Source: Xenorhabdus bovienii SS-2004 (GTDB taxonomy: Bacteria; Pseudomonadota; Gammaproteobacteria; Enterobacterales; Enterobacteriaceae). Taken from it: DNA of 64,000 bases. Positions within the stretch are counted from its first letter, which is position 1. Every line of letters starts with the position of its first letter. The translations under genes and the position numbers were made by a program. Shown here one piece after another: positions 53,101 to 62,100 of the stretch. Below the pieces are notes generated by a model, which saw only the letters and a list, made by a program, of their open reading frames with translations, ran no database searches and was not told the DNA's origin. The stretch lies in the NCBI RefSeq assembly GCF_000027225.1, contig NC_013892.1:1860001-1924000 (forward strand), written 5' to 3'.

Positions 53101-56100
53101 GGGACAGGAAGCGCCTGACGGTCGAGTTTGCCGTTGGGGGTAAGCGGGAAAGCGTCAAGCGTCACAAAGGCACTGGGCAACATATATTCGGCAAGGTGCT
53201 GGGCGAGTTGCTGACGCAGTTCAGCCGGCATCAGTTCGGCGTCGGTCTGGGGCAGCAGGTAAGCGACCAGACGCTTGTTGCCCGGTTCGTCTTCGCGCGC
53301 CAGCACCACCGCTTCACGCACACCGTGACATTGCACTAGCCGGGACTCAATCTCACCGAGCTCAATACGGAAGCCGCGCAGTTTGACCTGAAAGTCATTG
53401 CGGCCGAGATACTCGAGATGGCCGTCAGGGAGCCAGCGGCCGAGGTCGCCGGTCTTATACATACGGACGTCCGGATCGGAGGAGAACGGATCGGCAAGGA
53501 AGCGTTCCGCAGTCAGTTCAGGACGGTTCAGGTAACCACGGGCGACACCAGCACCGGTGATATGGATTTCGCCGGTCACACCGAGAGGAACGGGCTGACC
53601 ATGAGGGTTGAGGATATATACCCGCAAATCGGGTAGCGGCTGGCCGATCAAACTGCCACGTCCCAGAGTGATGTCGGATTCCGTGAGTTCACGATAAGTG
53701 GCATGTACGGTGATCTCGGTAATGCCGTACATATTGACCAGACGGGTCTGTCGGGTGGGGTTACGGGTAACCCACGGGGCAAGCGTATGCAACTCCAGCG
53801 CCTCCCCCCCAAAGATAATGCAGCGCAGGGAATGCGGTGTGGCATTCTGGGCAGAAATCAACGGACGAAAAGCACTGGGTGTTTGATTCAGTACGGTGAC
53901 TTGCTCACGGCACAGTAGCGCATAGAAAGCCTGCGGTGAACGGGTACAGTCAGTCGGTACGACGATCAGCCGGCCACCATGAGACAAGGCGCCCCAGAGT
54001 TCCCACACCGAGAAATCGAAAGCAAAGGAATGGAACAGGGTCCACACGTCATTGCTATCAAACCGGAAACGTTCTTGGGTTGCAGCTAACAGGCGGGTGA
54101 CATGGGCATGTTCAACCATCACTCCCTTGGGTAATCCGGTGGAACCGGAAGTGTAGATGACATACGCCAGATGGCGTGATGTCAGCCCCAGCGCCTGTGT
54201 ATCCGGATTGTGATCCGGTTGCGCCATCAGGGACGCATCCTGAGCATCGAATACGATTGTGGGCAGGAGAGCAGGGGAGTAGCTGGTCAGCATGTCGACC
54301 TGTGTTGTCTGGGTCAGCAAAGCTACTGGTGTCGCATCATGCAGCATATAAGCCAGCCGCTCGGCCGGATAAGCCGGATCGAGCGGCACATAGGCGCCAC
54401 CTGCCTTAAGAATAGCGAGCAAACCGACCACCAGCTCCAGACCGCGTTCGACGCAAATTGCCACCCGATCGTCCGGACGCACCCCCAGCGTAATCAAGCG
54501 ATGAGCGAGACGATTGGCGCGGCGGTTCAGTTCACCATAGCTGAGTGTCTGGTCCTCAAACACCACGGCGGTGGCATCGGGAGAATGTGCCGCCTGAATC
54601 TCGAACCGCTGATGGATCAAGGTGCTCTGCGGGAAGTCTACTTGGATGGCATTGAAGCCGGTCAGTAACTGTTGCCGCTCCGAGGCTGACAGCATCGGCA
54701 GATCCGCAATAGTTTGTGTCGCATCGACCACCATCTCCGTCAGCACATTCTTTAAATAGCCGACTATGCGCTCAACGGTCGCGGGGTCGAACAGGTCGGT
54801 GGCATATTCCAGCTCACCGACCAGACCCGCCTCCGTTTCGGTCAGCGATAACGTCAGGTCGAAGTGGGCGCTATGGCGCACCTGCTCAAGTGGCGTGAGC
54901 TGTAAGCCGGGCAATGACAGATCTTGAGGCGGGGTATTGTTTAAGGTCAGCATCACCTGAAAAACCGGGCTGTAGCTCAGGCTGCGATCGGGCTGTAAGG
55001 CTTCTACCACCTGCTCGAAGGGCAGATCCTGATGGGCATAGGCGGCGAGCGCCCGCTCACGAACCTGTGCGAGCAGATCGGCCACACGGAGGCCATCATC
55101 CGGTGTGACGCGCAGAGCCAGAGTATTGACAAAGAAGCCGATCAGGTTCTCAAGTTCACGGTGCGGACGGTTGGCGACCGGAGTGCCGATAACAATATCA
55201 TCCTGACCACTGAGTCGGGCGAGGACGATGCTCCAGGCGGTCAGCACGGTCATAAACAAGGTAGTGTTATGACGCTGTCCTAGCCCCTTAAGCGATGTCA
55301 GTAAGGTCGCATCAAGCCGGAAAGGAACCCGATCGCCGGCATAGGTCTGTACCGACGGGCGTGGCCGATCGGTGGGGAGTTCCAAAAAGGTCGGAGCGTC
55401 CCGGAGCTGGGCGCACCAGAAGTCGCGCTGCTCAGCGAGAACGGTTCCTTGCAGCCAGTCGCGTTGCCAGACGGCATAATCGGCGTACTGAATGGGCAGC
55501 GGCGGCAACAGATCGCTGTGACCGTCGAGAACAGCTCGGTAGAGGGCACCCAGTTCGTGCACCAGCACACTGATAGACCAGCCGTCAGCCATGATGTGAT
55601 GTTGAGTGAGCAGCAACACATGCTCCTCGTCCGCCAGTTGCAGCAATTGACCGCGGATCAGCGGGCCTTGGGTAAAGTCGAAAGGCGTCTGCGCTTCAAG
55701 GTTGGCGAGTTCGGCAACACGATGGGTTTGCGCCGCAGACTCCAGAGGACGCAGATCCTGACAGGACAGGGTAAAGCCGATATCGGCGGGATCAATGTGC
55801 AAACAGGGTTGCCCGTCGATCAGGATAAAGCGGGTGCGCAGGCTCTCTTGCCGGACAACCAGACGATTGAGTGCGGTGATCAGGGCATGGCGGTCAAGCT
55901 GGCCGGTGAGACGCAGCGCTAGCGGGATATGGTAGGCCAGACTGGCGGCGGGATCGAGCTGACCAAGGAACCACAACCGTTGCTGGGCGAAAGATAATGG
56001 TAGCGGTCGGCTGTGATCGGCGGCGGGGATAGCGACCTGAGTGGTTGCCGACGTACCGGTCAGCGTTTGGGCTAGCTCTGCCAGCAGGGGGTGAGCGAAA

Positions 56101-59100
56101 ATCTGTTGTAGTGGCAATTCCCGTGCCAGATCCTGACGCACACGTGCCACAAGCTGAACGGCAAGCAACGAATGGCCGCCGAGCTCAAAGAAGTGGTCGT
56201 GACGGCCGACCTGTTCTAGTCTCAGCAGGTCTTGCCAGATCTGTGACAGTGTGATTTCTACTTTACCGACCGGAGTTTCATAGCCTCGTGTCACTATCGC
56301 AGACGGATCAGGGGCGGGGAGCGCCTGACGGTCGAGTTTGCCGTTGGGGCTGAGCGGGAAAGCATCAAGCGTCACAAAAGCACTGGGCAGCATGTACTCG
56401 GCAAGGTGTTGAGAAAGCTGCTGACGCAGTTCGGCCGGCACCAGCTTAACATCAGACTGGGGCAGCAGATAGGCGATCAGGCGCTTGTGGTCCGGCTCAT
56501 CTTCGCGGGTCAGCACCACGGCTTCACGTACACCGGAGCATTGCACCAATTGAGCTTCAATTTCGCCGGGCTCGATACGGAAGCCGCGCAGTTTGACCTG
56601 AAAGTCATTGCGGCCGAGATAGTCGATGTTGCCGTCGGGTCGCCAGCGACCTAGGTCACCGGTCTTGTACATGCGGGCATCCGGATCGGCGGAGAACGGA
56701 TCGGCAAGGAAGCGTTCGGCGGTCAGTTCGGGGCGGTTCAGGTAGCCACGGGCAATACCGGCACCCGCGATATGGATTTCGCCGGCCACACCGAGCGGAA
56801 CGGGCTGACCGTAGGAGTCGAGAATATAGATCCGGGTATTAGCAATCGGCTGGCCGATAGGCGGAGCGCCTTCTTCTTGGTTATCGCACAGATAAATAGC
56901 CGCACAGACCGTACTTTCCGTCGGTCCATAGGCATTGACCATACGCCGACCTTCAGCCCAGCGTTTGACCAGTGCGGGTGAGCAGGCCTCACCGCCTACG
57001 ATCAGAGTTTGCAGTGTTACGGGTACGGAATCCAGTGCCGCCAATGCTGTTGGCGACAGCAGCACATGGGTAATGGCATGAGTCTCCAGAGTATTCAACA
57101 GGGCAGCTCCGGGCAGGAGGTGAGTTCGCTGGGCAAGATGGAGGCTGGCACCCGCCAGAAGTGCCATGCCGCATTCCCAGATACCGGCATCGAAGCTGTT
57201 AGAGGCAAATTGCAGGATACGGCTGTCAGGTTTGATCGCCAGAGTGTCCTGCTGAGTGGCGATCAGATTGCTCAGGCCGCGATGCTCGACCATCACCCCC
57301 TTGGGTAATCCGGTGGAGCCGGAAGTGTAGATGATATACGCCAGATGGCGTGACGTCAGCCCCAGCGCCTGAGCGTCCGGATTGTGAGCTGATTGCGTCA
57401 TCAGGAACGGTTCTTGGCCGTCGAGTATTATCGTGGGAACGGGACTGGTCAGCGTGTCGATCAGCGTCGTTTGAGTGAGTAAAACTACCGGTGCTGCGTC
57501 GTCGAGCATATACGTCAGCCGCTCGGCCGGATAGGCCGGATCGAGTGGTACATAGGCACCGCCTGCCTTGAGGATAGCGAACAGGCCGACCACCAGCTCC
57601 GGGCTGCGTTCGACACAAATCGCCACCCGATCGTCCGGACACACACCCAGCGCAATCAAATGATGGGCGAGGCGATTGGCACGGCGGTTCAGCTCGCCAT
57701 AGCTGAGTATCTGGTCTTCATACACCACAGCGGTAGCGTCGGGGTTGCGTGCTGCCTGAGCCTCGAACAGTTGATGGATTAGCGCATCCTGTGGGAAGTC
57801 CGTCTGGGTGGCGTTGAACTCCACCAGCAGTTGTTGCCGCTCTGAAGGTGGCAGGATCGGTACATCCTGAATCAATCGTTGTGGCTCGCGAATCAGGGCA
57901 TCGACCAGACCGCTGATGGCAGTAACCAGATAGGCGGTGACGCGAGCCGGATCGATTCCGGCCACGGCCTGAGCCGTCAGGTGGAAACCGATCCCCAGAT
58001 CATCCACCGACAAAGTGAGCGGATAGTTGCTCTGTTCTTCAACTGCGACTACGTGCATACCTGCCCAGCTCGTGTTAACCGCGTCTGCCGTGCTGGTTTG
58101 GCTATGACGGTAATTAAGCAGGGTACTGAACAGCGGCATCGACTGCGTTACGCCACTACAGCGTTGTGCCAGCGCCAAAGGTGCCTGCTCGTGCTCCAGT
58201 AGTGTCATCAGATCGCGGTAGGTGGCCTGCACCACCTCCTGCACACTGCGGCCGGCCAGAGAGACTCGTACCGGCAGGGTATTGATAAACATCCCCAGTA
58301 TGCGATCAGCGCCAGCGACCCCTAACAGGCGACCCAGCAATACAGAGCCGAAGACCACATCATCATGGCCGCTGGTTTGTGCCAGCACCTGAGCCCAGGC
58401 GACATGGAACAGCACACCCGGGCTGACCCCCAGACGGCGGGATTGGGTACGGATGGCCTCCGCCAGAGCGGGAGTGAGCGAAAGACGGTTTTCGGTGACA
58501 GGCTCGTTATCGCCCGGCATTGTGAGCACCCCGAACGGTGCTGTCGGTGTGTCGACGTCGGCAAGCTGGGCGCGGAAATAGGCCTCATGCACTGCGGCCG
58601 GTACACTCAGGGTCTGGGCGACAAAGTTGCGGTAGGGCAGCGCTGTGGGGAGTGTCCCGGCCTGTCCCTGTAACACCTGAGCAACCTCAGCGAAAATCAG
58701 CTCCAGCGTCATATGGTCGCTGACCAGATGGTGGAAGCGCAGCGCCAGCAGCCATTCATCCTGTGCCGGATTATGGGCGATATCACCAGCGAACAGCGGC
58801 GCACGGCTCAGGTCGAGACGGTGCCGGCGTGGATCGGTGTGAGACAATAACTGAGCCGGAACATCGTCCGCTGTAGTCGGGGTAAAGCGATTGACACACA
58901 GCGGTGCCTGACGCCAGACCACCTGAACCGGCTGCGCTAATCCCTGCCAGCAGACGGCAGTACGCAGGATATCGTGGCGGTCGATAATTTGTTGCAGCGC
59001 GGTCAGAAAAGTATCAAGACGCTCTCGGCTGTCAAAGGCGAGCAGGCTCTGTAACAGATAAGCATCACCTTGTGTCTGTAGCAGATAGTGGAACAGGATA

Positions 59101-62100
59101 CCTTCCTGTAGCGGCGCCAGCGGATAGATATCCTGCACATTACTTGCCCCACCGGGGATGGCGTCGACGATAGCATCAATTTCAGCCTGAGACAGCGAGA
59201 CCAGAGACAGCATGTCGGGGGTGAGGGCGGTACAGTCTTCGGGAATACGGTTAGGCGGCACCACGAAGGCGTTAGTGTCACCCTGAATAGCCTGTGCCAT
59301 TTCAGTGAGAATGGGAGTGGCGAACACGCTGCGGACGTCGAGCCGCCAACCAAGGCCATGTAGCCGTTCGATCAGATTGACAATCATCAGCGAGTGGCCG
59401 CCGAGTTCAAAGAAGTGGTCGTGACGGCCGACCTGCTCCAGCTGCAACAGATCTTGCCAGATTTGCGCCAGAGCAGTTTCCATCTCACCGAGCGGGGCTT
59501 CATAGCCGCGAGCGACCACAGCAGACAGGTCGGGGACAGGGAGCGCCTGACGGTCGAGTTTGCCGTTGGGGGTGAGCGGGAAAGCATCGAGCGTCATAAA
59601 GGCACTGGGCAGCATATACTCGGCAAGGTGCCGGGCAAGCTGCTGACGCAGTTCAGCGGGCACCAGTTCAACGCTGTTCTGAGGCCGCAGATAGGCGACC
59701 AGACGCTTGTGACCCGGTTGATCTTCGCGCGCCAGCACCACGGCTTCGCGTACGCCGGAGCATTGCATCAGTTGCGCCTCAATTTCGCCGAGTTCAATGC
59801 GGAAGCCGCGCAGTTTGACCTGAAAGTCATTGCGGCCGAGATAGTCGATATTGCCGTCGGGTCGCCAGCGGCCGAGGTCACCGGTCTTGTACATACGGGC
59901 ATCCGGATCGGCGGAGAACGGATCGGCAAGAAAGCGCTCAGCAGTCAGTTCGGGGCGGTTCAGGTAGCCACGGGCAACGCCGGCACCGGCGATATGGATT
60001 TCGCCGGTCACACCGAGCGGAACGGGCTGACTGTAGGCATCAAGAATATAGATCCGGGTATTGGCGATCGGGCGGCCGATATGACTGGCAAAGCCCTCCG
60101 TCCGGTTCATCCGTATCCAGGTTGAATAGGTCGTCGTCTCAGAGGGGCCATACAGATTGCACACATCCTGTACGGATGTATCGGCAAACAAATGCTCAAT
60201 GACGTGGGGTTTTAATGCTTCACCGGCCAGATTGACCGTCCGGGCGGTCATGGGCACCGCCTTGGCTTCAATCAAGTGTGCGATGGCTGACGGTACGGTA
60301 TTGATCAGGCTGACCGGCTGTGCGGTGGTTATCAGTGACAGCGCATCTGGGACGAGGTGAACCGTACCGCCAGCGATCAAAGGCACGAAGCATTCGTACA
60401 CCGCTAAATCAAAATTAAGCGAGGTGGCAAAAAGGGTATGTGCCAATTCCTCCGGACTGAAAGTTCGTTGCGCCCAGGTGAGGAAATTCACCGTATTGCG
60501 GTGGGTGATCGCCACTCCTTTGGGCTGGCCGGTCGAGCCTGAGGTATAGATCACATACGCCAGATGGCGTGACGTCAGCCCCAGCACTTGTGGCTCCGGA
60601 TTGTAGGCCGATCGTGTCGTCATAGACGATTCCGGGGCATCGAGCACCACGGTGGGAATAGCGCTGGACAGCATGTCGATCCATGTCGTCTGGGTGAGCA
60701 AAGCTACCGGTGCCGCGTCATTGAGCATATAGGCCAGCCGCTCGGCCGGATAAGTCGGATCGAGCGGCACATAGGCACCGCCTGCCTTAAGGATAGCGAG
60801 CAGGCTCACTATCATATCCGGGCTGCGTTCCAGACAAATCGCTACCCGATCGTCCGGACGTACCCCCAGCGCGATCAGATAGTGAGCAAGACGATTGGCG
60901 CGGTGGTTCAGTTCGTCATAGCTGAGTGTGTGTTCCCCGCATACCACGGCTGTTACATCGGGATTGTGTACCGCCTGAGCTTCGAACAGTTGATGGATCA
61001 GGGCGTTCTGCGGGAAGTCTGCCCGGGTGGCGTTGAAGTCCACCAGAAGTTGTTGTCGCTCGGAGAACGGCAGCATCGGCAGGTTCGCAAGGACTTGTGT
61101 TGCATCGGCGGCCATCGCCGCCAGCACATTTTCCAGATAGCTGACCATGCGCTCAACGGTCGCGGGATCGAACAGATCCGCGGCATATTCCAGATCACCG
61201 ATCAGACCCATTTCAGTTTCGGTCAGTGATAACGTCAAGTCGAAGTGGGCACCATAGCGTACCTGTTCGACGGGCGTGAGCTGTAAACCCGGTAATGCCC
61301 AATTTTGAGCCGGGGTATTGTTTAAGGTCAGCATGACTTGAAAGACCGGACTGTAGCTCAGGCTACGGTCGGGCTGCAACGCTTCCACCACCTGCTCGAA
61401 GGGCAGATCCTGATGGGCATAGGCGGCAAGTGCACGTTCACGAACCTGCGCGAGCAGGTCGGTCACACGGGAGGTATCACCCGGGGTGACGCGCAGAGCC
61501 AGAGTATTAACGAAGAAGCCGATCTGGTTCTCAAGTTCATGGCGCGGACGGTTAGCGACCGGAGTGCCGATGACAATATCATCCTGACCACTCAGCCGGG
61601 TGAGAACGATACTCCAGGCGGTCAGTACGGTCATAAACAGGGTGGTGTTATGGCGTTGTCCGAGTTCCTTAAGCGACGCCAGCAAGGTCGCATCGAGCTG
61701 GAAGGGAATTTGGCCGCCGGCATAGCGTTGCACCGGCGGACGTGGCCGGTCGGAAGGGAGTGCCAGCAAGGCCGGAGCGCCCTGAAGCTGGCTACACCAG
61801 AAGTCACGCTGTTCAGTGAGGATATCCCCCTGTAGCCAGTTGCGCTGCCAGACGGCGTAGTCGGCGTACTGAATGGGCAGCGGCGGTAGCGGATCGTCGT
61901 GGCCGTCGAGGGCGGCGCGGTAGAGGGTGCCCAGTTCGTGCACCAGCACACCGATAGACCAGCCGTCAGCGATGATGTGATGCTGGGTGAGCAGCAGCAC
62001 GTGCGTTTCCTCCGTCAGTTGCAGCAGTTGACCGCGGATCAGCGGGCCTTGGGTAAAATCGAAGGGGATCTGTGCCTCAAGGCTGGCAAGTTCGGCGATA

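Noticed and set aside
55295..56654. Frame changes or extra genes within the NRPS suggested by alternative frames near module 2-3 junction
   Set aside because: The minus-strand NRPS frame is continuous across the whole gene with all expected motifs.
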